Shown here: one piece after another, positions 41,612 through 50,606 of the stretch | Layout: the number at the start of each line of letters is the position of its first letter | Position numbering within the stretch: the first letter of the stretch is position 1 | Assembly (NCBI GenBank): GCA_964472395.1 | Contig: CAYYMM010000006.1 | Span: 15,397-79,396, forward strand | DNA: 64,000 nt | From: CALFER01 sp964472395 | GTDB lineage: Bacteria > CSSED10-310 > CALFER01 | Direction of reading: 5' to 3' | Translations under genes and position numbers: made by a program | The notes under the pieces: model-generated | The model's input: only the letters and a program-made list of their open reading frames with translations | What the model was told of the DNA's origin: nothing | Databases searched by the model: none

Positions 41612-43843
41612 ATGGCGACATGCATAAACCCGAATGACAATCTGCAACCCAATCAAGTCGGGAGAGGAGTTCTCTGCGTCCTGATCCTAATGGTCGCTGT
41701 TTTTAAGAGTTTGTTGATTATTGGCGCTGTTCCCCCCTGGCAATCCGCAGACGAACCGACGCATTATGAGGCAGTTTTGCTGCATGGACGCGGTTTCCCG
41801 TTTCATCCTCCCTCGACCGGTGATCCCGATGTTCAGCAGCGGATTCTGGCGTCAATGGAAGCGTTTCATTTTTGGAAACTGATCGGAGTCCCACAGCCGA
41901 TCCCTCCGCCAAGTGACTTCAGATCAACCCCATTTCTCGATGTCGCACCTTCAAAAATCGGACGATCTCCGCTTTATTACATGCTTGCCGGAGTAGCCAC
42001 TCACTTATGGAGCTTCAATCTCATCGCACATCTGATGATGATACGAATATTCAATCTAGCGCTGATGGTGTGCGGTCTGACGTTGACATTTTATTCCATG
42101 ACACGCACCGCAGCGCACGATCGATTCAGTGCCACAGTAATCACCCTGGCTCTGATTCATTTGCCCGGATTCCTGTATTCGTGCTGCACCGTGAACACAG
42201 AAGCGTGGTCATTCGCGCTGTCTTCTCTAGGCCTTTGGCTTCTCGTGAATCATACTCCCGGAACACTGTTCAAAAGAGCGGTTTTCTGGGTCTGGGTTGC
42301 GAGTTCCCTGCTAACCCATTGGCGAATCCTGCTGATCATGCTTCCCATCGCGCTGTTTTTTACGGTTTCGCTCTTTAGAGATCAGGATCGTGAACAACGA
42401 AGCCAAATGTTGTGGATACTGTTTTCCGGTCTTATCCTCGTCAGTCTCGGAATCATGATTCTGATTCACCTCGATATCGGCATCAATAAGGACTTGATGT
42501 ATCTGGAGTTGTCCAACGGATGGAGTGGCGTCGCCAATATCGCTTCGAATCCCGGTCTATTCTGGCCCATGCTCGTACCTTTATTCACTACTTTCTTTGC
42601 GGGATTCGGATGGTTGACTGTTCCCGTCGATCGATCCGCCATGTACTGTTTCAGTTTGTTTTTCATTTCATCAGTCTGGCTCGTTTTTCGAGCGATGAGG
42701 GGGATGGCGCGGAAGGGACAAACGGCGCTTACCATTTCTTTTTTGGTTGTGCTTTTGGGCTTATCGGCCACATTACTACGAGGTTTCGCTGATGAGGGAG
42801 CAATTCAAGGACGATATCTGTATCCTCTGATCCCTTTCTCTGCATTCATCCTTTTCAACGGAGTCCTGAATCTCGTACGAACAAAGTTGTCACGCTCGCT
42901 GCTTCCAATAGCATGCCTGCTCTTTTTGTTGCCTGGCGATCAGATCGCGACATGGTCGGGTTGGTATACTTACTTCCATCTGCCGGATCTCGACAAGAAA
43001 CCCACACTCAAAGCACTCTCGAATTGTGTCTGGGCCGACCCGTCCCAATCCCGCATCTTTTTAGATCTGGGAGTACCAGAAACCAGAATCTTCATGAATG
43101 ACGGATGGTATCCCGACGAGAATTCCGTACACGTCTGGTTTCGAACCGAAGCCGCAATCCGGATTCCACTTCTGGAAACTTACGATTATCGATTTCGCAT
43201 CAGACTCCTCCCATTTCTTCACCCAGAAAAGCATGAACGTTTATTGGATGTATATCTGGATGGACAACCGATGCATCAATCTCATCCCGCCCCAGGTTGG
43301 AGTGAAATTTCATTTATCGGGCGACCGTTGCCGGATCGGCCATTTGCTGAGCTTCTCTTTCGAAGTGATTCGGCCGAGTCTCCTTATTACACCATATGGA
43401 GCGTAGACAGAAGGGTCATTTCATTCGGGATTGATTGGATTCAGATCGATGGGGAGCCGGAGTCAGACTCGGGCATGCGAACGGGATTGCTCGTGACATC
43501 TTCGAAGGGTATTCAGATCAAGGTGCTTGAAAATCAGGGGTTTCGGCTACGTTCTCAGTCGAACCGGGTTGTGCGCCTGATCACACGGGATGGGATACCA
43601 CATGATCTACGAAACTATCATCCCGTCTGGACGGCAAAGCGTCCCATCGAGATTCAAAACGCTCGGATGCTGGTGAGTCTCGAGTCAGCAGGATCGATGC
43701 TGCGATCCATGATTAAAAACGTCGCCAACGGACTATGGGGCAGGTGGGCATCCCAGCGACTCCAGTTCGGTTTCATCATTCTGTCGCTGATTGGAACTGC
43801 TGTAACCTCCGCTTTCTGCATTGTCGTCATCGTTAAAGCATGA
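41612..43843 (+). CDS. GT-C-type membrane glycosyltransferase (DUF2142/ArnT-like)
   Basis: 743 residues from ATG 41612, which has GAGGA six bases upstream; an earlier in-frame ATG at 41585 has no ribosome site. The first membrane helix (VLCVLILMVAVFKSLLIIG) is followed by PPWQSADEPTHYEAV, where the Asp-Glu pair is the usual GT-C catalytic motif in the first extracytoplasmic loop. About ten more helices follow up to residue 450, then a soluble domain of some 230 residues and one last helix. Such enzymes use lipid-linked sugars to glycosylate proteins or lipids at the outer face. It is likely part of the envelope glycan genes further downstream. Confidence 0.75.
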   Translation: MATCINPNDNLQPNQVGRGVLCVLILMVAVFKSLLIIGAVPPWQSADEPTHYEAVLLHGRGFPFHPPSTGDPDVQQRILASMEAFHFWKLIGVPQPIPPPSDFRSTPFLDVAPSKIGRSPLYYMLAGVATHLWSFNLIAHLMMIRIFNLALMVCGLTLTFYSMTRTAAHDRFSATVITLALIHLPGFLYSCCTVNTEAWSFALSSLGLWLLVNHTPGTLFKRAVFWVWVASSLLTHWRILLIMLPIALFFTVSLFRDQDREQRSQMLWILFSGLILVSLGIMILIHLDIGINKDLMYLELSNGWSGVANIASNPGLFWPMLVPLFTTFFAGFGWLTVPVDRSAMYCFSLFFISSVWLVFRAMRGMARKGQTALTISFLVVLLGLSATLLRGFADEGAIQGRYLYPLIPFSAFILFNGVLNLVRTKLSRSLLPIACLLFLLPGDQIATWSGWYTYFHLPDLDKKPTLKALSNCVWADPSQSRIFLDLGVPETRIFMNDGWYPDENSVHVWFRTEAAIRIPLLETYDYRFRIRLLPFLHPEKHERLLDVYLDGQPMHQSHPAPGWSEISFIGRPLPDRPFAELLFRSDSAESPYYTIWSVDRRVISFGIDWIQIDGEPESDSGMRTGLLVTSSKGIQIKVLENQGFRLRSQSNRVVRLITRDGIPHDLRNYHPVWTAKRPIEIQNARMLVSLESAGSMLRSMIKNVANGLWGRWASQRLQFGFIILSLIGTAVTSAFCIVVIVKA

Positions 43844-43881
43844 GCAGATTTCGATGGAGGGGCGACGGTTTTGGGTTCATC

Positions 43882-43911
43882 TTGACCAGTGGCGGACCAA
43901 GATGTTATTTT
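43882..43911 (+). promoter_or_regulatory. Promoter of the pyrophosphatase gene
   Basis: TTGACC at 43882-43887, an 18-bp spacer, and TATTTT at 43906-43911 preceded by TG in the extended -10 position (43903-43904). It supports translation starting at 43985 rather than at an upstream alternative. Confidence 0.5.
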
Positions 43912-43927
43912 GTCCTGTCTATATCAT

Positions 43928-43948
43928 GCAGGCTGTGAAGCAGCCTGC
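43928..43948 (+). other. 5' leader hairpin of the pyrophosphatase gene
   Basis: GCAGGCTG, loop TGAAG, CAGCCTGC: a perfect 8-bp, GC-rich stem with a 5-nt loop, between the promoter and the ribosome site (AGGAG at 43977-43981). No U-run follows. It could affect mRNA stability or be bound by a regulator. Confidence 0.45.
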
Positions 43949-43984
43949 CCAATTTCCACAGTGAACCCGAATGCTCAGGAGAAT

Positions 43985-46303
43985 ATGCGCGTGAGAAGAA
44001 TTGGAATTTTAATAACATTGATCACCCTGTTTTCGCTGATGGGATGTTCGAAGGAACAGATCGGGCCTAAAAAGATTGATGTCGAGATCGGTCGGGAGAA
44101 AATTGATCATCAATCCTATCGGTTCACCGCGGATATGGTTTCGACTCTGATCGAGTCACCAGTGACATATCAATGGGACTTCGGTGATGGACAGTCGTCG
44201 GAGGAAGAAGCCCCCTCTCACACCTATGCGCAGCCGGGGGGCTACACTGTCAAGTTATCGATCCGTGATCGGGTTGGGAACTTCGGAGACACAGCGGAAT
44301 TCGTCAAAACAGGCTATCGCATCGCCGATTACATCCCGCTTACTGGTCTTCTTGGATTAGCTGTTGCAGGATTGTTTTATTTGTATCTCGTGAGGTTACC
44401 GTCGGGACTCGAAACAATGCGCGAACTCTCGGAGATGATCCATCAAGGCGCGATGGTGTTTCTGAAGCGGGAGTATTTATATCTTTTCCGTTTCATCGGC
44501 ATCGTATTTGTACTGCTGGTTCTTTTCCTGGACCTGGCAACAGGATTCACTTTTCTCGGCGGAGCTTTGTGTTCCATGTTAGCAGGATACATCGGCATGG
44601 AAGCAGCCACCAAGGCTAACGTGAAGACTGCGGAAGCCGCTCGGGTCTCCGGACAGGTCAAAGCTCTCTTCGTGGCTTTCCTCGGCGGAGAAGTGATGGG
44701 GCTTTCTGTCGCTGCTCTCGGTCTATTCGGAGTCGGCATCGCATTTTACTTTTATGGGAGTCCACAAACTGCTCAATACATCAATGGTTTTGCCATGGGT
44801 GCGAGTTCGATCGCCTTGTTTGCCCGAGTGGGAGGAGGCATCTACACCAAGACAGCAGATGTCGGCGCTGATCTGGTAGGAAAGATCGAAGCCGGTATAC
44901 CTGAGGATGATCCAAGGAATCCCGGAGTGATCGCGGACAATGTCGGAGACAATGTCGGAGATGTCGCGGGGATGGGAGCAGACATTTTCGAATCGTATGT
45001 CGGTTCGATCATTGCCGCAATCGCAATTGGAGCGACGATGCCTGGGATTGCCTATCACTACATGCTTTTCCCGCTGCTTGTCGCCATGTTCGGCTTGTTT
45101 GCATCAATGATCGGGTTTGCATCCACAGCAGTCTTTCGACGAAAGGATCCTGCCTCGGTACTTCGTCTGACGACCTATGTCGCCGCGATCACGATGATAG
45201 CAATGGTGCTCGTTTTGGCATGGATCCTTTTCGGATTTAAATCGGGTTTCCCTCTCTGGCTGTCCCTCGTTTCCGGTTGCGGGTGCGGGATTCTGATCGG
45301 GTTGTTCACTGAGTATTACACATCCGGCAAGCCTATCCAGAGAATCGCCGAAAGTTCCTCTACCGGATCCGCGACCAACATCATCACCGGCTTGGCGATC
45401 GGGATGGAATCGGTTGCATTACCGGTCTTGACCATTTGCCTGGCAATTTTCCTTTCATATGAACTCGGTGGCCTCTACGGAATTGCCATCTCGGCCGTGG
45501 GTATGCTGGCAACGACCGGTATCACGATGAGTGTGGATGCTTACGGACCGATCGCCGACAATGCCGGAGGGATTTCCGAGATGGCGGGACTCGGCCCTGA
45601 GGTTCGGAAAATCACGGATGGCCTCGATTCTCTCGGGAACACCACTGCCGCGATAGGCAAAGGCTTCGCAATCGGCTCAGCAGCACTGACAGCACTGGCG
45701 CTGTTTTCAGCCTTCACACAGACTGTGACGATGAATATCAAAGGGTTTACGATCAACATCATGGATCCGAAAGTCATAATCGGCCTTCTCGTTGGAGGAG
45801 TATTGCCGTTTTTCATTGCTTCCAAGACCATGACATCGGTCGGTCGAGCTGCATTCGAGATGATCAAGGAAATACGCCGACAGTTCAAGGAAATCCCAGG
45901 ACTGATGGAAGGTACTGCCAAACCGGATCCGGGAAAGTGTATAGACATTTCTACGCGTGCCGCCATCCGGGAAATGCTCATTCCGGGGATGACTGCCGTG
46001 TTGTCACCGGTCGTAATCGGGATTCTGTTAGGACCCGCTGCTCTCGGAGGGATGCTTGCAGGAGCGACAGTCACCGGCGTGGTTCTCGCGCTCATGATGG
46101 CAAACGGAGGCGGCGCATGGGATAATGCGAAGAAATGGATCGAGCAGGGAAATCTTGGAGGGAAAGGTTCAGAAGCCCATCATGCAGCGGTTGTCGGAGA
46201 CACAGTTGGAGATCCGTTCAAGGACACGTCGGGCCCCGCGATGAATATTTTGATCAAGCTGATGAGTATTGTGGCACTTGTAATCGCTCCACTTTTCGGA
46301 TAA
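43985..46303 (+). CDS. hppA: Membrane ion-pumping pyrophosphatase with N-terminal lipoprotein signal and PKD domain
   Basis: 772 residues from ATG 43985. Residues 1-19 form a lipoprotein-type signal (LITLITLFSLMGC). A PKD domain follows at about 55-110 (TYQWDFGDGQSSE, HTYAQPGGYTVKLSIRD). From about 118 it is a complete membrane pyrophosphatase: GGGIYTKTADVGADLVGKIE, DDPRNPGVIADNVGDNVGDV with the diphosphate-binding Asp clusters, and DAYGPIADNAGGISEM. NTTAAIGKG carries Ala where K+-independent enzymes have Lys, so K+ dependence is predicted. Both termini of this family lie outside the cytoplasm, so a lipid-anchored PKD domain is topologically sensible. It pumps H+ or Na+ at the cost of PPi. 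Confidence 0.9.
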   Translation: MRVRRIGILITLITLFSLMGCSKEQIGPKKIDVEIGREKIDHQSYRFTADMVSTLIESPVTYQWDFGDGQSSEEEAPSHTYAQPGGYTVKLSIRDRVGNFGDTAEFVKTGYRIADYIPLTGLLGLAVAGLFYLYLVRLPSGLETMRELSEMIHQGAMVFLKREYLYLFRFIGIVFVLLVLFLDLATGFTFLGGALCSMLAGYIGMEAATKANVKTAEAARVSGQVKALFVAFLGGEVMGLSVAALGLFGVGIAFYFYGSPQTAQYINGFAMGASSIALFARVGGGIYTKTADVGADLVGKIEAGIPEDDPRNPGVIADNVGDNVGDVAGMGADIFESYVGSIIAAIAIGATMPGIAYHYMLFPLLVAMFGLFASMIGFASTAVFRRKDPASVLRLTTYVAAITMIAMVLVLAWILFGFKSGFPLWLSLVSGCGCGILIGLFTEYYTSGKPIQRIAESSSTGSATNIITGLAIGMESVALPVLTICLAIFLSYELGGLYGIAISAVGMLATTGITMSVDAYGPIADNAGGISEMAGLGPEVRKITDGLDSLGNTTAAIGKGFAIGSAALTALALFSAFTQTVTMNIKGFTINIMDPKVIIGLLVGGVLPFFIASKTMTSVGRAAFEMIKEIRRQFKEIPGLMEGTAKPDPGKCIDISTRAAIREMLIPGMTAVLSPVVIGILLGPAALGGMLAGATVTGVVLALMMANGGGAWDNAKKWIEQGNLGGKGSEAHHAAVVGDTVGDPFKDTSGPAMNILIKLMSIVALVIAPLFG

Positions 46304-46379
46304 ACCGCATCTGGAGACAAGTTCCAACATCCTCAAATCGGAGTGGAGTGCCTGTTCCATCACAACAACAAGCAAACAC

Positions 46380-47519
46380 ATGCCTCACACGATCTGCTAC
46401 ATCACACCTTCGGTCGAGCTTCTCGGTGCTCGTATCAGCCTGATCGAGTTATTGATTCATCTTGACAGGAGTCGGTATCGACCAATTGTCGTTTGCCCGA
46501 AAAAAGGCCCTTTGACTGACCGACTCGACCAGATCGACGTTGAGTATCGGATTGTTAAATTCGGCAACTGGCGCAAGGTAAAGCATTGGATTCTGATCCC
46601 CTTCGCATTGCGATCACTCGTCAAACTATGCCGGCAGGAGCAAGTGGAGCTTTGGCACAGCAACGAATTCTGGTCCTTCCCCTACGCCTATCTGACCGCT
46701 CGAATCCTGGGGATTCCCGCCATCAGCCATTTCCGCTGTTCGCGTCCGAAAGAACAGCTTCCTGCTTGGAAAATGCGCGCGTATCTCATGCATCGGGCGG
46801 ATCGGATCATTGCGGTTTCAGAGTCCCAACGTGCCATTTTCTCAGATATTCCGGAAGTCCACGATCGATTCATGGTGATTCCCAATGGCCTGGATGTCAC
46901 CAAATTCCGACCGACGGATGCCGGGCGGTTTCGGAAATCATGCGGGATCGCTGAAGACGTTTTTTTGATCGGGATGGTTGGACCTGTCAGTGAACACAAG
47001 GGGGTCGAGGAATTTTTACGGGCTGCCGCGATCGTTCTGAAGCAGCATCCGACGACCAGATTTGCGATTGTCGGACCCGATCGTCCCCGCTCATTCACCA
47101 TTAAAATGCAATCGCTGGTGTCCGAACTGGACATCGCCGATCGGGTGATTTTTACCGGGTTCAGGCATGACATCCCCAATGTGATGTCGGACCTGGATCT
47201 GCTTGTGACGCCCTCGCGTGTCGAGGCATTCGGTCGAGTACTTCTTGAGGCCATGGCTATCGGCACTCCGATCGTGGCGTCGCGGGTCGGTGGTATCCCG
47301 GAGATCCTTTCTTCCGACAATCTGGGCCTGCTCGTCCCTCCACGGGATGCAGCTGGTTTTGCCGAAGCCATTCTCAAAATGCTGAACGATGAATCATTCC
47401 GGAATCTTCTGGCTGCAAATGCCCGGTTACACGTTGAGAATGAGTATTCGATTCAAGCTCACTCGCGCCGCGTCGAAACCGTCTATGAACAGTTTCTTGA
47501 GCAACCGCGACAGCGATAG
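46380..47519 (+). CDS. Glycosyltransferase family 4 protein
   Basis: 379 residues. N-terminal ICYITPSVELLGARISLIELL, then the nucleotide-sugar half with VIPNGLDVTKFRP, IGMVGPVSEHKGVEEFLRAA, VIFTGFRHDIPNVMSDLDLLVTPSRVEAFG and the E-x7-E motif EAFGRVLLEAMAIGTPIVAS. It is a retaining GT-B enzyme of the cytoplasmic face; the sugar is unknown. There is no clear ribosome site before ATG 46380. It follows the pyrophosphatase by 76 bp. Confidence 0.92.
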   Translation: MPHTICYITPSVELLGARISLIELLIHLDRSRYRPIVVCPKKGPLTDRLDQIDVEYRIVKFGNWRKVKHWILIPFALRSLVKLCRQEQVELWHSNEFWSFPYAYLTARILGIPAISHFRCSRPKEQLPAWKMRAYLMHRADRIIAVSESQRAIFSDIPEVHDRFMVIPNGLDVTKFRPTDAGRFRKSCGIAEDVFLIGMVGPVSEHKGVEEFLRAAAIVLKQHPTTRFAIVGPDRPRSFTIKMQSLVSELDIADRVIFTGFRHDIPNVMSDLDLLVTPSRVEAFGRVLLEAMAIGTPIVASRVGGIPEILSSDNLGLLVPPRDAAGFAEAILKMLNDESFRNLLAANARLHVENEYSIQAHSRRVETVYEQFLEQPRQR

Positions 47520-47608
47520 TCTGCCTGTCATCCATCAATTGAATTCATTTCTGGCTCTCTTGCAATGAATGCGCGTCTTCTCTATTTTTAATCCAGGGAA
47601 AGACCACA

Positions 47609-49753
47609 ATGATTCAAATAGAGGATTTACTCAATCGATACCAGCAATACCGTGATGATCCTATGGAATGCGATATGATTCGTAAGGCTTATCATCTCGC
47701 CGAGACCGCTCATGCCGGACAACGCCGTAAGACCAACAACCTTCCGTTCATCATCCACCCTTTATCTGTCGCGTTCAGCCTGGCGGACATGGAACTCGAC
47801 TGGGAAGTCATCTGTTCCGCCTTGCTGCACGATACAATTGAGGATACCCATATTCGGTGTGAAGATCTGCGCACGCAGTTCGGTGATGGGGTAGCAGGAC
47901 TGGTCGATGCGTTGACCAAGATTAAACGCGCCGCGATCGCTCAGTCCAGGGACAAGAGACAGGCCCAAAGTGAAACGATGCGTAAAATCATCATCGGGGC
48001 AACGCAGGATGTCCGAGTGATTTTGATCAAACTTGCTGACCGCTGGGACAACATTAAAACTCTCGAAAGTCTCAGCCCTGCCAGCGGTAAAAAAATGGCC
48101 GAAGAGACACTTGCGATTTATGCTCCTTTCGCTGATCGACTCGGATTATCGATCATCAGACGCGATCTCGAAGAGTTGTCATTTAAGTATCTCAAACCGA
48201 AACAGTACTCAAAACACAAGGAACGGCTGTCGATCAGCCGCGGTTTGATCACCGCAGATGTCTCAACTCTAAAATCACAACTCATCGATGTTCTCCTGAA
48301 AGAAGGACTGATCGCGAGCATTTCCGAGAATTATCCATCAGTATATGAAATCGCCAGTCGATCGAAGATCAGCCAGGCCTCACCAATCGTCAATCTGGTC
48401 GTATTTATGACGCAACCCCGCGATTGCTACATGGCTCTCGGGATCATCCACGAACACTTCACGCCGCTGCCTGGTTCACAGATCCAGGACTTCATCGCGA
48501 TCCCTCGATCCAACGGATACCAGGCAATACACACCAGTCTTCTTTTCCATCAGAAAACTTTTCCGATTCATATCATGACCCACGATATGCTTCTCGTTTC
48601 GAAGTATGGAATCCTGGCACTCGATCCGAATCTCAAGAATCAAGGCATTCAGAACTGGATGGGATTGCTCAAGGACCTTCTCGAAGATGAACCTGACTCC
48701 ATGAGTTTTCTCAAGGGAATCAAGCAGATCGCATCGGAGGATCAGATCTATGTGTGTTCGCCTCAGGGTGAGGTTTTCGGGTTTCCCTCCAGTGCAATTG
48801 TACTTGATTTCGCTTATCGAATTCATACGGAGCTGGGACATCACTGTGTTGAAGCACGGATGGACACGGAGGCTGTGGATCGTTTTGACGAATTGAAAGA
48901 TGGGACAGTTGTGACGATTCTGACCTCACCGTCCGTACACCCTACGAGTGAATGGCTGATGCGGGTAAAGACACCGCGAGCGAGAGCTGCCATCAGGGAG
49001 TGGTTGGAAATGCAGCGCAAGGTTCGCAGTCGTCAGATCGGGCGCACGATTTTGCTCAATGAAATGTCCCGATTCAACCTGAACCTTGATGACATCATGG
49101 AACGGCCCGATTTCAAGGATGTTCTCACTTCACTCAATTCCGATGATCTCGATGATTTTTTCTCTAGGATCGGTCGCGGAATACTGACCCCGCGTCGGGT
49201 GATCGCGCACTTTATATCACCGGATGATTTCAAACGATCCATCTCCGATCAGACCGCTATTCTCCCGCGGCTTAAAAAGTTCTTTCTGTTACGAAATAAA
49301 CGAAAGTCGACCGCGAAAGAAGTCCTTCAGATCACTGATATTCATGATGCGTTCTTCAAATTGTCACAATGCTGTAACCCTCTTCCGGGAGATGACGTCC
49401 TGGGGATTCAGAGCATGCGGCACGGAATCTCGATCCACAAGGTGGATTGTGCCGCGTTGAAGTCCAGAAAGTGGGATGAGGAACGCACATTCGTCGTAAA
49501 GTGGGCTTTGAAAGAAACGACACGTCATCCGGTTCGTATCGTTGTTCGCACCGATCCGGATATCGCCATCGCGGATCGGATTCTGAGCACAATCATACGG
49601 CGTAATATGACGATCAATCACTTCCATTACGACCGCCATGGCAAGGATCGTGTGATCGAAGTCGAACTCGAGATTTCATCAGTTGAGCAGATCGATGCCC
49701 TGATTCGGTTACTCGAGAGCATGAAAGGCGTTCAACGGGCTCACCGGGTGTAG
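47609..49753 (+). CDS. RelA/SpoT homologue with intact hydrolase but degenerate (p)ppGpp synthetase
   Basis: 714 residues with the HD-synthetase-TGS-ACT architecture. The hydrolase keeps FIIHPLSVAF, ALLHDTIEDT and VILIKLADRWDNIKTL, so (p)ppGpp hydrolysis is likely. The synthetase is decayed: the usual YDxxAxRVI strand with the catalytic Asp is SPIVNLVVFM, and the ExQIRT motif with the catalytic Glu reads FPIHIMT. IAIPRSNGYQAIHTSL is kept. TGS (VCSPQGEVFGFPSSA) and ACT (HPVRIVVRTDPDIA) regions are present. I infer a SpoT-like, hydrolase-only enzyme. ATG 47609 follows AGGGAAAG. Confidence 0.85.
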   Translation: MIQIEDLLNRYQQYRDDPMECDMIRKAYHLAETAHAGQRRKTNNLPFIIHPLSVAFSLADMELDWEVICSALLHDTIEDTHIRCEDLRTQFGDGVAGLVDALTKIKRAAIAQSRDKRQAQSETMRKIIIGATQDVRVILIKLADRWDNIKTLESLSPASGKKMAEETLAIYAPFADRLGLSIIRRDLEELSFKYLKPKQYSKHKERLSISRGLITADVSTLKSQLIDVLLKEGLIASISENYPSVYEIASRSKISQASPIVNLVVFMTQPRDCYMALGIIHEHFTPLPGSQIQDFIAIPRSNGYQAIHTSLLFHQKTFPIHIMTHDMLLVSKYGILALDPNLKNQGIQNWMGLLKDLLEDEPDSMSFLKGIKQIASEDQIYVCSPQGEVFGFPSSAIVLDFAYRIHTELGHHCVEARMDTEAVDRFDELKDGTVVTILTSPSVHPTSEWLMRVKTPRARAAIREWLEMQRKVRSRQIGRTILLNEMSRFNLNLDDIMERPDFKDVLTSLNSDDLDDFFSRIGRGILTPRRVIAHFISPDDFKRSISDQTAILPRLKKFFLLRNKRKSTAKEVLQITDIHDAFFKLSQCCNPLPGDDVLGIQSMRHGISIHKVDCAALKSRKWDEERTFVVKWALKETTRHPVRIVVRTDPDIAIADRILSTIIRRNMTINHFHYDRHGKDRVIEVELEISSVEQIDALIRLLESMKGVQRAHRV

Positions 49754-49775
49754 CTTGGGAAACGTGGGAACAAAG

Positions 49776-50606
49776 ATGGAAACACTTGAGGTTATCTTAC
49801 AGGACTGTCACAGCGTTATCCGTGAAGCCGGCGCATTACTGATGAATCATTTCGATCGGCCCTTGAATATCCGTTTCAAGGGACAATTTAACATGGTTAC
49901 CGAAGCGGATCTCGCATCCGAACGTTTCATAATTGATGCTCTGCGACAGCTGACTCCGGAAATCCCGGTCATGTCGGAGGAAGAAGCGGAATCGGGGGGG
50001 GGCGTCGAGCGAGATAACTGTTGGATGTGGGTTGTGGACCCCCTTGACGGAACGACAAACTTCGCGCATGGGTTTCCCCATTTTTGTATCTCAATCGCAC
50101 TCACACATGCCGGGATACCTGAACTCGGGCTGATTTACCATCCCTTCACGCAGGAACTGTGGAGCGCTCAACGCGGACGAGGAGTTACCTTAAACGATCA
50201 TCCCTGCCATGTATCTGTATCGCAGACACTCGAAATTAGTATTTTAGCGACCGGTTTCCCCTATCGCGTTCGCGAACTGGAGCAGAACAATCTCAGTGAA
50301 TTTTGCGCATTCCGCTTACGATCACAGGGATTGCGACGCACCGGCGCGGCCGCATTGGATCTGGCCTATGTGGCTTCAGGACGGCTCGACGGATTCTGGG
50401 AACGATGGCTGAAACCCTGGGATATTGCTGCGGGTTGGCTGATTGTGCTCGAAGCCGGTGGAAGTGTGACTGATTTCGATGGCTCGGAGATGCGGATCGG
50501 GTTGCCCAGAATTATTGCGAGCAATGGGTTGATACACGGCGAAATGATCGCAGTATTGACACACCCCTGGCCGAGATTGCCATCCGAGTATCTGGATGCG
50601 CTCTGA
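49776..50606 (+). CDS. Inositol monophosphatase family protein (SuhB-type)
   Basis: 276 residues from ATG 49776; an in-frame TTG seven codons upstream lacks support. Metal-binding signatures EEEAESGG, WVVDPLDGTTNFAHG and the C-terminal PWDIAAGWLIVLEAGG are intact. Members hydrolyse inositol-1-phosphate, and some act on other phosphates or in rRNA antitermination (SuhB). It starts 22 bp after the Rsh gene and its stop overlaps the next ATG (TGATG). Confidence 0.93.
   Translation: METLEVILQDCHSVIREAGALLMNHFDRPLNIRFKGQFNMVTEADLASERFIIDALRQLTPEIPVMSEEEAESGGGVERDNCWMWVVDPLDGTTNFAHGFPHFCISIALTHAGIPELGLIYHPFTQELWSAQRGRGVTLNDHPCHVSVSQTLEISILATGFPYRVRELEQNNLSEFCAFRLRSQGLRRTGAAALDLAYVASGRLDGFWERWLKPWDIAAGWLIVLEAGGSVTDFDGSEMRIGLPRIIASNGLIHGEMIAVLTHPWPRLPSEYLDAL

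Noticed and set aside
43889..43984. Upstream extension of the pyrophosphatase gene by 32 codons
   Set aside because: It covers the likely -10 box and the leader hairpin, and the lipoprotein signal begins exactly at ATG 43985.
47540..47575. Possible sigma-54 site CTGGCTCTCTTGC before the Rsh gene
   Set aside because: The GG-to-GC spacing is three bases too short.
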